From NCBI GenBank assembly GCA_964437145.1, contig CAYTFW010000053.1:1-34515 (forward strand): a stretch of DNA of 34,515 nucleotides, read 5' to 3'. Made by a program: the position numbers and the translations under genes. Shown here piece after piece: positions 8,291 to 15,984 of the stretch. Each line of letters begins with the position of its first letter. Positions within the stretch are counted from its first letter, which is position 1. The stretch comes from JAFAZJ01 sp964437145 (GTDB lineage: Bacteria > Pseudomonadota > Alphaproteobacteria > Reyranellales > Reyranellaceae). A model generated the notes under the pieces. That model was given only the letters and a program-made list of their open reading frames with translations, was not told the DNA's origin and searched no databases.

Positions 8291-8442
8291 CTTCTCCCCG
8301 CGAAGGCGGGGAGAAGGTGCCCGAAGGGCGGATGAGGGGCTTCGCGGAATCTCAACACCGACAGCATTCGTTGTGGCGCGAGGAAGCCCCTCATCCGCCT
8401 CGCTGACACTCGGCACCTTCTCCCCGCCTTCGCGGGGAGAAG
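8291..8442. repeat. Large intergenic palindrome, family B copy 1
   Basis: A 152-bp inverted repeat. Each end is itself a small hairpin (CTTCTCCCCGCGAAGGCGGG) and the inner arms contain GCGGATGAGGGGCTTC and GAAGCCCCTCATCCGC. It begins three bases after the preceding stop codon. It is homologous end to end to 30759-30909, apart from a variable centre of about 30 bases. Confidence 0.92.
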
Positions 8443-8538
8443 AAGGCGCGCTGCCGCGACAATCGCGACGCTTTCGTCGGCGAGGGGCGTCACAGCGCGT
8501 GTACGGTCCCGTCCGAAGACGGGATACCGAGGCGAGCC

Positions 8539-9501
8539 ATGGGCATGATGTCCGACACGGTCCGACGCGAGATCGACAGCGAGCGCATGGCCTATGTCGC
8601 CAGCGTCAACGCCGACGGCACGCCCAATCTTTCGCCCAAGGCGACCCTGGCGACGGTCGATGACGATCACATCGCTTTCTGCGATCTCGCCTCGCCGCGC
8701 ACGCTGGCCAACATCGCGGCGCGGCCGGCGGTCGAGGCCAACGTCGTCGATCCGATCCGACGCAAGGGCTGGCGGATCGCCGGCACGGCGCGCGTCGTCG
8801 ATGGCGGCGCCGAGTTCGAGGCGCTGGCCGCTCTGTTCCGCGGCCGCGGCACCAACCTCGACGGTGTCGGGCGACAGCCGCCGGTACGCCGGTTCGTCGT
8901 CATCCGTGTCGCGAAGGTCTCGCCCCTGCTCTCGCCCGCTTACGCGATGGGCCAATCGGAGCCGCAGGTCGTCGACTACTGGAGCAATGTCTCGCGTGCC
9001 CGCGCGCATGTCGCGCAGGCGAAGGCGGAGCCTCGTGCGGTGCAAACCCCCGAGGGCGTCACCGCTCGCGACTTCTCAACGGAGGCGACGCCGCCTGACG
9101 GCATCACCATCGCGCGCGAGGAAGGCCGGCTCGGCGTGGACGAGTTCGCCGACGTGCTGCGCAAGTCGACGATCCGCCGGCCGCTCGACGATGTCGGCCG
9201 CCTCACCGAGATGCTGCGCCACGCCAATCTCGTGCTCACCGCGCGCGATGGCGGCGGTGCGCTGATCGGCGTCGCGCGCTCACTGACCGACTTCGCCTAT
9301 TGCTGCTATCTGTCGGACCTCGCCGTCGACAAGGCCTGGCAAGGACGCGGCGTGGGCAAGGCGCTGCTCTACGAGACCAAGCGCATCATCGGCCCTCAGG
9401 CGATGCTGTTGCTGCTGTCGGCCCCCGACCCGATGACGTACTACCCGCGCATCGGCATGGACGCCGTCACCAACGGCTTCATCATCCGCCGCGAGTTCTG
9501 A
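8539..9501 (+). CDS. PPOX-family / GNAT N-acetyltransferase fusion protein
   Basis: A 320-aa two-domain protein. Residues about 10-150 are a PPOX-like split barrel (MAYVASVNADGTPNLSPKAT, then IAFCDLASPRTLANI and VEANVVDPIRRKGWRIAGTARV). Residues about 185-320 are a GNAT domain with the acetyl-CoA loop QGRGVG (268-273) inside LAVDKAWQGRGVGKALL, preceded by DFAYCCYLSDL. The two domains are normally separate proteins; the linker is about residues 150-185. The fusion suggests a flavin-type reaction coupled to acetylation of a small molecule, but the substrate is unknown. The start at 8539 (MGMMSD) has weak GAGGCGAG upstream; two in-frame ATGs follow within three codons. Confidence 0.85.
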   Translation: MGMMSDTVRREIDSERMAYVASVNADGTPNLSPKATLATVDDDHIAFCDLASPRTLANIAARPAVEANVVDPIRRKGWRIAGTARVVDGGAEFEALAALFRGRGTNLDGVGRQPPVRRFVVIRVAKVSPLLSPAYAMGQSEPQVVDYWSNVSRARAHVAQAKAEPRAVQTPEGVTARDFSTEATPPDGITIAREEGRLGVDEFADVLRKSTIRRPLDDVGRLTEMLRHANLVLTARDGGGALIGVARSLTDFAYCCYLSDLAVDKAWQGRGVGKALLYETKRIIGPQAMLLLLSAPDPMTYYPRIGMDAVTNGFIIRREF

Positions 9502-9599
9502 GCCGCCCCTCGCCGGCCATCGAGCCGACGCAATGTCGTCGCAATCAACCTCATACTCATCAGTAAGCTCGCTCCGAGCTGACGTGATGGGAGGGCGGC

Positions 9600-9983
9600 A
9601 TGTTTCGCAGGCTTGCAAGCGGTCTCGCCGGTATGGCCGGGGCTCTGTTCGCCGTATCGGGCGAGGCGTCGGCCTCGCGTGACTCGAGCGGATCGTCGCC
9701 CGCGACCGCGCGCGTCCTCGCCCTGCCGCCGGCGCCGGCGAATGTCGAGCGCGGCGTGATGGTCGCCGGCAACTCCAGCTCCAACAGCTCGAGCAATTCG
9801 AGCGACGGTTTCCACAGCCATCGGCGCGACCACTACTGGTCCGAGGGTGGCCGGCGCGGCGGGTACTCGGTGGAGCGCCACTGGCACGACGATGGTCGCC
9901 GTGGCCACTACCACGCGCCGCCACCGGCGCTGCACTTCCAGCTGCAAGTGCCGCTGCAGGGCGTACCGCCGCGGCGCAACTGA
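9600..9983 (+). CDS. Small exported protein, Ser/Asn- then His/Arg-rich
   Basis: A 127-aa protein that I cannot assign to a known family. The N-terminus MFRRLASGLAGMAGALFAVSGEASA is a typical signal peptide with cleavage near residue 25. A Ser/Asn run (GNSSSNSSSNSSDG) follows, then a histidine- and arginine-rich segment (FHSHRRDHYWSEGGRRGG, RHWHDDGRRGHYHAPP), and a proline-rich end. The histidines could bind metal; this is inference. The start has a good GGGAGGGCGG site. It is probably periplasmic or surface-exposed. The gene ends 15 bp before the next one, so the two may be co-transcribed. Confidence 0.7.
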   Translation: MFRRLASGLAGMAGALFAVSGEASASRDSSGSSPATARVLALPPAPANVERGVMVAGNSSSNSSSNSSDGFHSHRRDHYWSEGGRRGGYSVERHWHDDGRRGHYHAPPPALHFQLQVPLQGVPPRRN

Positions 9984-9998
9984 CGTCGGGCGCCGTCG

Positions 9999-10712
9999 AT
10001 GTGGGGACGCGACGGTCCGATCGAGTTTCTCTGCGCGCCGGAGGATCGCGGCGTGATCGCCGAGCCGTTCCCGGCGCAGGACCACAAGCCGGACTGGCTC
10101 AAGCGCCTGCCGCCGGTTGATCGCGACCACGTCTCGGCGACCGACCACGCGATCACCGTGAAGCGCTGCATGCCGTTCCTCGACGCCATGGCGTTGGGCT
10201 GGATCATCCCGCTGGCCGCTTCCGTGCGACTGGAGGTGCGCGACGGCGGTCGTGCGGTCGACGCCGGCTGGGACTTCGATCGGGCCATGGTGACGTTCCA
10301 CCATCCCTACCAGGTGGCCGGCCATCCGCTCGAACCGCGGCCGCCGTGCAAGCTTCACAACCACTGGAAGATCCGCACGCCCAAGGGCTGGAGCTGCCTG
10401 TTCACGCCGTTGCTAAACCGGCCCAACCCGGTGATCGAGATCGTGGCGGGCGTCGTCGACACCGACAGCTACGGCGCCGAGATCAACTTCCCGTTCTTCG
10501 TCACCGCCGCCGACGGCCGCTACACGCTGGAGAAAGGCCTGCCACTGGTGCAGGTGATCCCCTTTCGCCGCTCGGCCACGGCGCTGCGCGGCGTGGTGCG
10601 TGCGGAGACACCGGCCGAAGCCGACGCGGCGCGGCGCCAGCGGCGCGCCATCAGCGCCGGCGACGGCTGGTATCGCCAGCATGCGCGCGCGGCTCAGCCG
10701 CAGCGCGAGTAG
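9999..10712 (+). CDS. DUF6065-like protein
   Basis: A 237-aa cytoplasmic protein. IEFLCAPEDRGVIAEPFPA near the start, KRCMPFLDAMALGWIIPL, the NHWKIRTPKGWSCLFTPLLNRP block and the ending near DGWYRQHAR match the DUF6065 family as I recall it. That family has unknown function and is often seen in secondary-metabolism and phage-related settings. The last codons (AAQPQRE and stop) are encoded by a 23-bp sequence that is repeated 110 bp away, where it encodes the end of nrdJ on the other strand. The C-terminus therefore seems to be a by-product of an ancestral convergent overlap. The start ATG has no strong Shine-Dalgarno. Confidence 0.7.
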   Translation: MWGRDGPIEFLCAPEDRGVIAEPFPAQDHKPDWLKRLPPVDRDHVSATDHAITVKRCMPFLDAMALGWIIPLAASVRLEVRDGGRAVDAGWDFDRAMVTFHHPYQVAGHPLEPRPPCKLHNHWKIRTPKGWSCLFTPLLNRPNPVIEIVAGVVDTDSYGAEINFPFFVTAADGRYTLEKGLPLVQVIPFRRSATALRGVVRAETPAEADAARRQRRAISAGDGWYRQHARAAQPQRE

Positions 10713-10823
10713 CGACGACGACGACATCCGTCATCCCGAGCGCAGCGAGGGATCCTTCCGTCGGCGAAAAGATCCCTCGCTGTGCTCGGGATGACAGACA
10801 GGCTCAGCCGCAGCGCGAGTAGC
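10691..10823. repeat. 23-bp perfect direct repeat flanking a palindrome
   Basis: The bases at 10691-10713 are identical to those at 10801-10823 (they begin GGCTCAGCCGCAGCGCGAGT). The first copy carries the TAG stop of the DUF6065-like gene on the plus strand. The second carries the TGA stop of nrdJ on the minus strand. Between them is a family A palindrome. The arrangement looks like an insertion with duplication of its target. Confidence 0.9.
10730..10795. repeat. Intergenic palindrome, family A copy 4
   Basis: A full family A inverted repeat (GTCATCCCGAGCGCAGCG at the left end, GTGCTCGGGATGAC at the right end, plus matching inner GATCC/GATCC ends). It lies between the convergent DUF6065-like and nrdJ genes and can serve both as a terminator hairpin. 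It is the only family A copy here with obvious flanking direct repeats. Confidence 0.9.
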
Positions 10824-13800
10824 CGCAGTTGAAGCAGAGATCGCAGCCATCGCGATGCGTCAGCGCGGCGGCGCCGCAGCGCGGGCATTGGCCCAGCGCG
10901 GCGACCGATTCGGCCTCGATCGACGCCGCGGTCGCCGTGCCGCCCGCCGTCGCCTGGGCGCGCGTGGCATGCGGATCGCGCGCCAGTGGCCCGTCCTCGG
11001 GCTTGAGGAAGCCGATATCGATCAGATGGCGCTCGATCACCTGGCCGATCGCGGCCAGCAGCGAGGGCACGTAGCGGCCCTCCATCCACTGCCCACCGCG
11101 CGGGTCGAACACCGCTTTGAGCTCCTCGACCACGAACGACACGTCGCCGCCGCGGCGGAACACCGCCGAGATCATGCGCGTAAGCGCCACGGTCCAGGCG
11201 TAGTGCTCCATGTTCTTGGAGTTGATGAAGATCTCGAAGGGCCGGCGGCGGCCGTCCTGCACGATGTCGTTGATGGTGATGTAGATCGCGTGGTCGCTGC
11301 CCGGCCATTTGATCTTGTAGGTCAGGCCCGGCAGTTCCTGCGGCCGGTCGAGCGGCTGGGCGATGTAGACCACGCCACCCTCGGCCTTCGGCGGCGCGGG
11401 CGCGGCGGCCGCGGCGGTCGTGTGCGTCGACAGCACCGAGCCGGTGACCTTGTTGGGCCGGTAGGTCGTGCAGCCCTTGCAGCCAAGGCGATAGGCCTCG
11501 GCGTAGACGTCCTTGAACGCCTCGAAGGAGATCGACTCCGGCAGGTTGATCGTCTTGGAGATCGAGCTGTCGATGAATTCCTGCGCCGCCGCCTGCATCG
11601 CCAGATGCGCCTCGGGCGGCAAGGTCTGGGCGTCGACGAAGGCCTCGGTCGGCCGCGCGTCCGGCCCCTTCAGATGACGGAACAGCCGCCAGGCGTGGTT
11701 CGACGCTTCCTCGATGCGCTTCGACCCATCGGGCATCAGCACGGCGCGCTCGTGCGCGAAGGCGAAGACCGGCTCGATGCCCGAGGAGACATTGTCGGCG
11801 AACAGCGAGATCGTGCCGGTCGGCGCGATCGAGTTCAGCAGCGCGTTGCGGATGCCATAGCGCGCGATCGAGGCGCGCACGTCGTCGTCGAGCGCGCGCA
11901 CCGTCTCGCCCTGGAGATAGCGCGCCTGGTTGAACAGCGGGAACGAGCCCTTCTCCGCCGCGAGATCGCTCGAGGCCATGTAGGAGAAACGCCGCAGCGC
12001 GCCCAGCCACCGCTTGGTCAGCGCCACCGCCTCGGGCGAGCCATAGCGCGCGCCGCACATGATCAGCGCGTCGGCCAGGCCAGTGACGCCCAGCCCCATG
12101 CGGCGCTTGTTCTTGGCCTCCTCGGCCTGCGCCGGCAGCGGGAAGCGTGAGACGTCGATGGCGTTGTCGAGCATGCGCACCGCCAGCGGCACGATCTCTT
12201 CCAGCGCCGCCATGTCGAGCGCCGCGTCGGCTTCGAACGGGCGCGTCACCAGCCGCGCCAGGTTGATCGAGCCCAGCAGGCAGGCGCCATAGGGCGGCAA
12301 CGGTTGCTCGCCGCAATTATGGACGTAGAGGCCGTTGGCGTCGAAGGCGTTGACGCCGGGGACCTGCACGTCGAACACATCGGCCATGCCCGCGTCGTCG
12401 ATCGCCTCGACGCGCGCGACGAAGCGCTCGCGATTGGGCCGCCGGCGATAGGCGCCGATCGCTGCCTTGAGTCGTGCGGCTTTCTCGCCATGGGCGAAGC
12501 CGACGATCTCGGCGAAGCGCGCCACGTTGTCGTTGGCGATCACCAGCTCATGCTGCGCCAAGGTCGGATAGTCGCGGCGGCCGCCGTTTCCGTCGGGCAG
12601 TAACGATGTGCCCACCGGACGCCGGTCGCGATAAATCGTCGAGACGATTCCCAGCCGCAGCAGCATGCGCTGCACGGCCGACAGCCGCGCCAGGTCGCTC
12701 TGCGCCAGCCTGACACTGACGCCCTTGGCCTGCGAACCGAGCACGGCGCCGTCGGCGTCGAAGAAGCCGCGCAGGAACCCGCGATGGAACTCGCTCGACG
12801 CGCGCTCCATCGCTGGCGTGATCGATTTCGCGCCGGGTGCCATGCCGAGATCGAGCGCCAGGCGCTTTAGCGCGGCCAGGGACAGACGCCATTCGTCGCG
12901 ACCCGCGATCCGCTGCCACCCGACGAAGTCGGCGCGGTGCGGCAAGGTCCGGGCCGCTGCCAACGCCGCATCCATCACGCCGGCGCTGCCATCATCGTCG
13001 TCGCCAGCGTTCGCGGCACGGCGCGCCGGCCAAACGCTGAGCACCGCCTTGTCTTCCTTCAGCGTGCCGTCGCCGATCAGCAGGCCCAGCAAGTAGCCTT
13101 CGTCGGCCCCGTAAGCGCCAGCCCAGCTTGCGCAAGCGCGATGATCGTGCAGCACGATGCGATCGCCGGGCCGCAGCTCGCCCGCCGCGCGCCACGCCGT
13201 GTCCAGGCGCCAGCGCGTCTCGCCGCTGACGATGCGCACGGGATGATCGGCGGTCAGGTGCAGTGTGTAGCCCTCGACGGTGCGCAGGGTCAGAGTCGGT
13301 TTGTGACCTGTGGTGAAGAAGCCCTGGGGGCCGGTGGCATGCGGCTGCCCATCGACGAGAAGGGTCGTGGGTTTGCCGATAAGGTCCACGACCTGGCGCG
13401 GCCCGTCGACGGTCTGCACCCAGGTATCGCCAGTGACGCAGGGATTGGTCGAGCTGATCGTCTCGCAGTACGCGAGGTTGTTGGCGCGGTTGATGCGGTC
13501 GATGAAGATCACGCCGGGCTCGGCGACGTCGTAGGTCGCGCGCATGATGCGGTCCCACAGCGCGCGCGCCTTGACGGTACGGAAGACGCGGCCGCCGAAG
13601 AGCAGTTGCCAGTCCGTATCGTCGGCGACGGCCTTCATGAAGGCGTCGGTCACCAGCACCGAGAGGTTGAAGTTGCGCAGCCGCGCCGGGTCGCGCTTAG
13701 CCTCGACGAAATCCTCGATGTCGGGATGATCGCAGCGCAGGGTCGCCATCATCGCGCCGCGGCGCGAACCCGCGCTCATGATCGTGCGGCACATCGAGTC

Positions 13801-14250
13801 CCACACGTCCATGAAGCTGAGCGGCCCCGAGGCGTCGGCGCCGACACCGTGCACCGGCGCGCCCCTGGGCCGCAGAGTCGAGAAGTCATAGCCGATGCCG
13901 CCGCCCTGCTGCATGGTCAGCGCCGCCTCGCGCAGATGCTCGAAGATGCCGGCCATGCTGTCGGGCACCGCGCCCATGACGAAGCAGTTGAACAGCGTCA
14001 CGTCGCGGTTGGTGCCCGAGCCGGCGAGGATGCGGCCGGCGGGCAGGAAGCGGAAATCGGCCAGGGCGCCGTAGAAGCGCTCGGTCCAGCGCGCCGGCTC
14101 GCGCTCGTTGGCCGCCAGCGCGGTGGCGACGCGCCGCCACGTGTCCTCGATCGAGACATCGAGCGGTGTCCCGTCCTGGGCCTTGAGGCGATACTTCATG
14201 TCCCAGATCCGGGTCGCCAGATCCTGGGGTGGCAGCGGCCGATCGGCCAT
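10804..14250 (-). CDS. nrdJ: Adenosylcobalamin-dependent ribonucleotide reductase (class II), intein-containing
   Basis: A 1148-residue precursor that makes a 773-residue mature enzyme once a 375-residue intein is removed. It reduces ribonucleotides to deoxyribonucleotides using coenzyme B12 and needs no oxygen. The NCFVMG segment (Cys89) is one of the redox cysteines. NP-C-GE (Asn269, then Cys646 and Glu648 after splicing) is the active-site triad carrying the thiyl-radical cysteine. GCKGCTTYRPN precedes the C-terminal DUF-type domain, and the protein ends in a zinc-ribbon-like CPRCG/CFNCGYSRCG tail. The ATG at 14250 has GGAGAGA upstream; a TTG ten codons earlier is less likely. No cobalamin riboswitch is seen upstream. 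A weak TTGACC-17-TAGGTA promoter candidate lies at about 14273-14296. Confidence 0.95.
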   Translation of the reverse strand: MADRPLPPQDLATRIWDMKYRLKAQDGTPLDVSIEDTWRRVATALAANEREPARWTERFYGALADFRFLPAGRILAGSGTNRDVTLFNCFVMGAVPDSMAGIFEHLREAALTMQQGGGIGYDFSTLRPRGAPVHGVGADASGPLSFMDVWDSMCRTIMSAGSRRGAMMATLRCDHPDIEDFVEAKRDPARLRNFNLSVLVTDAFMKAVADDTDWQLLFGGRVFRTVKARALWDRIMRATYDVAEPGVIFIDRINRANNLAYCETISSTNPCVTGDTWVQTVDGPRQVVDLIGKPTTLLVDGQPHATGPQGFFTTGHKPTLTLRTVEGYTLHLTADHPVRIVSGETRWRLDTAWRAAGELRPGDRIVLHDHRACASWAGAYGADEGYLLGLLIGDGTLKEDKAVLSVWPARRAANAGDDDDGSAGVMDAALAAARTLPHRADFVGWQRIAGRDEWRLSLAALKRLALDLGMAPGAKSITPAMERASSEFHRGFLRGFFDADGAVLGSQAKGVSVRLAQSDLARLSAVQRMLLRLGIVSTIYRDRRPVGTSLLPDGNGGRRDYPTLAQHELVIANDNVARFAEIVGFAHGEKAARLKAAIGAYRRRPNRERFVARVEAIDDAGMADVFDVQVPGVNAFDANGLYVHNCGEQPLPPYGACLLGSINLARLVTRPFEADAALDMAALEEIVPLAVRMLDNAIDVSRFPLPAQAEEAKNKRRMGLGVTGLADALIMCGARYGSPEAVALTKRWLGALRRFSYMASSDLAAEKGSFPLFNQARYLQGETVRALDDDVRASIARYGIRNALLNSIAPTGTISLFADNVSSGIEPVFAFAHERAVLMPDGSKRIEEASNHAWRLFRHLKGPDARPTEAFVDAQTLPPEAHLAMQAAAQEFIDSSISKTINLPESISFEAFKDVYAEAYRLGCKGCTTYRPNKVTGSVLSTHTTAAAAAPAPPKAEGGVVYIAQPLDRPQELPGLTYKIKWPGSDHAIYITINDIVQDGRRRPFEIFINSKNMEHYAWTVALTRMISAVFRRGGDVSFVVEELKAVFDPRGGQWMEGRYVPSLLAAIGQVIERHLIDIGFLKPEDGPLARDPHATRAQATAGGTATAASIEAESVAALGQCPRCGAAALTHRDGCDLCFNCGYSRCG
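12316..13440 (-). other. Intein with LAGLIDADG homing endonuclease inside NrdJ
   Basis: Residues 271-645 of the precursor. Block A is CVTGDTWVQT, with Cys271 as nucleophile. Block B contains TADH (Thr333-His336). The homing endonuclease motifs are LLGLLIGDG (Asp394) and FLRGFFDADG (Asp500). Block F is DVFDVQVPGVNAF, and block G ends VHN with His644-Asn645, followed by the +1 Cys646 of the extein. All splicing residues and both endonuclease acidic residues are intact, so both activities are likely retained. The +1 cysteine is the reductase's own radical cysteine, so no enzyme activity is possible before splicing. Such active-site insertion is known for other reductase inteins. Confidence 0.95.
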
Positions 14251-14373
14251 GGCTCTCTCCGACCCTCTACCTAGGCTCAACGACCCCGCTGGTCAATTTA
14301 TTTGTTCGTGCTCCGTTCCGGTATCGACGCACTGGCTTGCCCACAGATCGAATCCGGCTAACCAGTTGTTCAT

Positions 14374-14423
14374 TCAGGGTGTATTCGGACTGTCCCCAGT
14401 ATTATCCACGGCCTGCGGGCGGG
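14374..14423 (-). pseudogene. Detached original 3' end of plsC
   Basis: Reading the minus strand from the 8-bp target duplication leftwards, in the frame of plsC, gives QAVDNTGDSPNTP and then a TGA stop at 14374-14376. This is the tail plsC would have had before the transposon at 14424-17551 inserted. Joining the two flanks restores a 253-aa PlsC whose stop lies 123 bp from the nrdJ start. The present plsC instead uses a stop within the transposon end. Confidence 0.75.
14416..14423. repeat. Target-site duplication, left copy
   Basis: CGGGCGGG directly abuts the left inverted repeat of the transposon and is identical to the 8 bases at 17552-17559. Eight bases is the duplication length known for IS1595-family elements. 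Confidence 0.85.
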
Positions 14424-14446
14424 GGCGATTATCCCTTTCGCAAACG
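14424..14446 (+). repeat. Left terminal inverted repeat of the transposon
   Basis: Begins GGCGATTAT and matches the right end at 16 of 23 positions: the first nine bases, TT at 14-15, and AAACG at 19-23. Confidence 0.75.
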
Positions 14447-14455
14447 AGTTTTCAC

Positions 14456-14749
14456 TTGAAGGCCGGCGGCTCCGCCATCCAACCCGCTGATCCCCCTCAG
14501 CTTCCGGGCGATCCGGACGCCGGAACGGATGTTCTCCGCGAGGCTCTGGGACGCTGGGAAAACCGCCACGCTCCTGAGGGCTCCGGCTTCACCCGAGGCG
14601 AGGTCATCGCCGCATACGAAGCGGTTCGATCGCTGGAATGGGTGGAGAGCCAAAGCGCTCTGTCCCTTGCCCCTTTCGGTCGGTATGACTGGCTTGGCAT
14701 CATTGAGGTGATCCTCACGGCGGCAGCCCGCGCGCGAGGCGGCGGTTGA
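14456..14749 (+). CDS. Possible small passenger protein (97 aa)
   Basis: An open frame just inside the left end of the transposon. There is no in-frame ATG; the first usable start is TTG at 14456, with no clear ribosome-binding site. The amino-acid sequence looks protein-like in its second half (GFTRGEVIAAYEAVRSLEWVE, RYDWLGIIEVILTAA), with amphipathic helices. It overlaps the 3' end of the HEPN-like gene by 35 bp, tail to tail. I do not recognise a family. Minus-strand frames over the same stretch look less protein-like. It may be the remnant of a longer gene cut by the element end. Confidence 0.35.
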   Translation: MKAGGSAIQPADPPQLPGDPDAGTDVLREALGRWENRHAPEGSGFTRGEVIAAYEAVRSLEWVESQSALSLAPFGRYDWLGIIEVILTAAARARGGG

Positions 14750-15272
14750 AGCGGCGTATATCCGTCCGGAGGCGCCCCACGGCCAACGCCAACTCAAGCA
14801 AAAGCGGACGTGTGTAGGCATAGGCGCCAAGTTGGCCGATCGGGCTTCGTCTTGCGCCATAGATCGGCGGCACGAGAAAGAACGTAAACGGATTGCCAAA
14901 CGGTGTTGGACCCGGCTGCGTGAACGGCTGTACCACCCCATGCGCCACGTCGTTACGACGCGCCGCGAAGCCCCGGACGCGCGCCACCAGGTCACAGAAT
15001 GCGCCTTCTCGGGCTTGATCGGGATGGCGCGCGAAATATTCCTCGGCAATCTTCACGAGGCCGTTCAATCGAGCGTCGAAAATCCTCGGCACGCCGTACC
15101 GCTGCATGGTCGCCAGGTCTTCAAACTGCCCCATGAAGGCGCTGTAAGAGGCGCCGAGCTGCAATTCCAGTTCTTCCCACTGGCTCAGAACGCGACCGAC
15201 TCCGCTGTACGTGATATCGTCGGAGTCGTCGCCGCGCCACGGGCGCGGCGGGACGTCCCAAGAGTCAGCCAT
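14715..15272 (-). CDS. HEPN-like protein with RNxxxH motif, transposon passenger
   Basis: A 185-aa, mostly helical protein. FAARRNDVAHGVV contains Arg106-Asn107 and His111, which fit the Rx4-6H (RNxxxH) catalytic motif of HEPN domains. Helices before it (VLSQWEELELQLGASYSAFMG, LNGLVKIAEEYFARH) and after it (LLLELALAVGRLRTDIRRFNRRLA) fit the four-helix HEPN fold. HEPN proteins include RNase toxins of toxin-antitoxin and defence systems, so an RNA-cleaving role is possible; this is inference from one motif. The start ATG has a strong GGGGGA site. It shares the CATG at 15270-15273 with the start of the divergent small gene. Confidence 0.7.
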   Translation of the reverse strand: MADSWDVPPRPWRGDDSDDITYSGVGRVLSQWEELELQLGASYSAFMGQFEDLATMQRYGVPRIFDARLNGLVKIAEEYFARHPDQAREGAFCDLVARVRGFAARRNDVAHGVVQPFTQPGPTPFGNPFTFFLVPPIYGARRSPIGQLGAYAYTRPLLLELALAVGRLRTDIRRFNRRLARGLPP

Positions 15273-15459
15273 GCCTAGATCCCCCAGGCCCGAAACGAGC
15301 GACGACGCACTCTACCCCGACGCGGACGAGCGCCGCGACGATACGATTCGCAGGATGCTTGCGACGCCGCCGAACGCGCCGCGCGGGAAGTCGGCAGCCA
15401 AAGAGCCGCGAACAGTCCCGAAAGCCGCGAAGGCAAAGGCCAAGAAGCCCGCTAAGTAG
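15271..15459 (+). CDS. Small lysine/alanine-tailed protein (62 aa), transposon passenger
   Basis: A 62-aa protein with an acidic first half (SDDALYPDADERRDD), then TIRRMLATPPNAPRG and a basic tail rich in Lys, Ala and Pro (KAAKAKAKKPAK). The RMLxTPP stretch is reminiscent of short alphaproteobacterial proteins of unknown function, an impression I cannot check here. The start ATG at 15271 overlaps the start codon of the divergent HEPN-like gene by two bases, so each gene's leader lies inside the other. This pairing raises the possibility of an antitoxin or partner role. The Shine-Dalgarno (AAGAG) is weak. Confidence 0.55.
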   Translation: MPRSPRPETSDDALYPDADERRDDTIRRMLATPPNAPRGKSAAKEPRTVPKAAKAKAKKPAK

Positions 15460-15465
15460 GCGGGA

Positions 15466-15948
15466 TCAACGATTCAGCGCGGACCGATAAGTTCCCCTCG
15501 TCTGAGGTGGCGTCGTTCCAAGGTTCAGCCTAGCCTTGCATCGTTGGCAGTGAAGAATGTGCTGGCCTTGCAGGATGGACTTCTTGCCTTCGTCGAAGCA
15601 GGCCGCGCACAGCATATGGCTAGGCTCGCCATCGTGCTTTTGTTGTTCTGATAGGCGGTAGGCGTAGAGGTGAGGCACAACGGCGACCAATTCATAGCGA
15701 TTTCGCTCAGTGGCCCAGCCTTCGATCTCTGAGAGTTTGGCTTTGACTGTTGCTAGCTCGTCGAGCAGCGCCGACTGAGCCGTTTGCGCCTCAAACGCGC
15801 ACTGATGCGCCGATAGAATGGCCGACTGGAGCTCGATGACTTTCGCTTGGATCATCGCTTCGTCGCGCAAGCCTACAAACGCCTTAGTAAGGTCTGTCGC
15901 AGTACGCAGCGCAGCGCTCAGGGCGCCAATTGCGGCCATGTCGACCAT
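15466..15948 (-). CDS. Coiled-coil / zinc-ribbon protein (160 aa), transposon passenger
   Basis: The N-terminal two thirds is helical and heptad-like (LRTATDLTKAFVGLRDE, IELQSAILSAHQCAFEAQ, LLDELATVKAKLSEIEGW). The C-terminal part has paired CxxC motifs, Cys114/Cys117 and Cys134/Cys137 (LCAACFDEG, LHCQRCKARL), which form a probable zinc ribbon. I recognise it only as a recurrent hypothetical protein of accessory regions. AAAGGAA lies seven bases before the ATG at 15948; a second ATG is at 15939. It is convergent with the small gene ending at 15459 (6-bp gap) and divergent from the one starting at 15985. Confidence 0.7.
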   Translation of the reverse strand: MVDMAAIGALSAALRTATDLTKAFVGLRDEAMIQAKVIELQSAILSAHQCAFEAQTAQSALLDELATVKAKLSEIEGWATERNRYELVAVVPHLYAYRLSEQQKHDGEPSHMLCAACFDEGKKSILQGQHILHCQRCKARLNLGTTPPQTRGTYRSALNR

Positions 15949-15984
15949 GGGCGGTTCCTTTCGATTGCTCTCGGGGAGGATCAG

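Noticed and set aside
12937..14274. 445-codon plus-strand open frame opposite nrdJ
   Set aside because: No domain is recognisable; the minus strand carries the conserved reductase and intein motifs.
14251..14415. Cobalamin riboswitch or NrdR box upstream of nrdJ
   Set aside because: No B12-box-like sequence or paired NrdR palindromes could be found; the stretch is mostly the old plsC tail and a short spacer.
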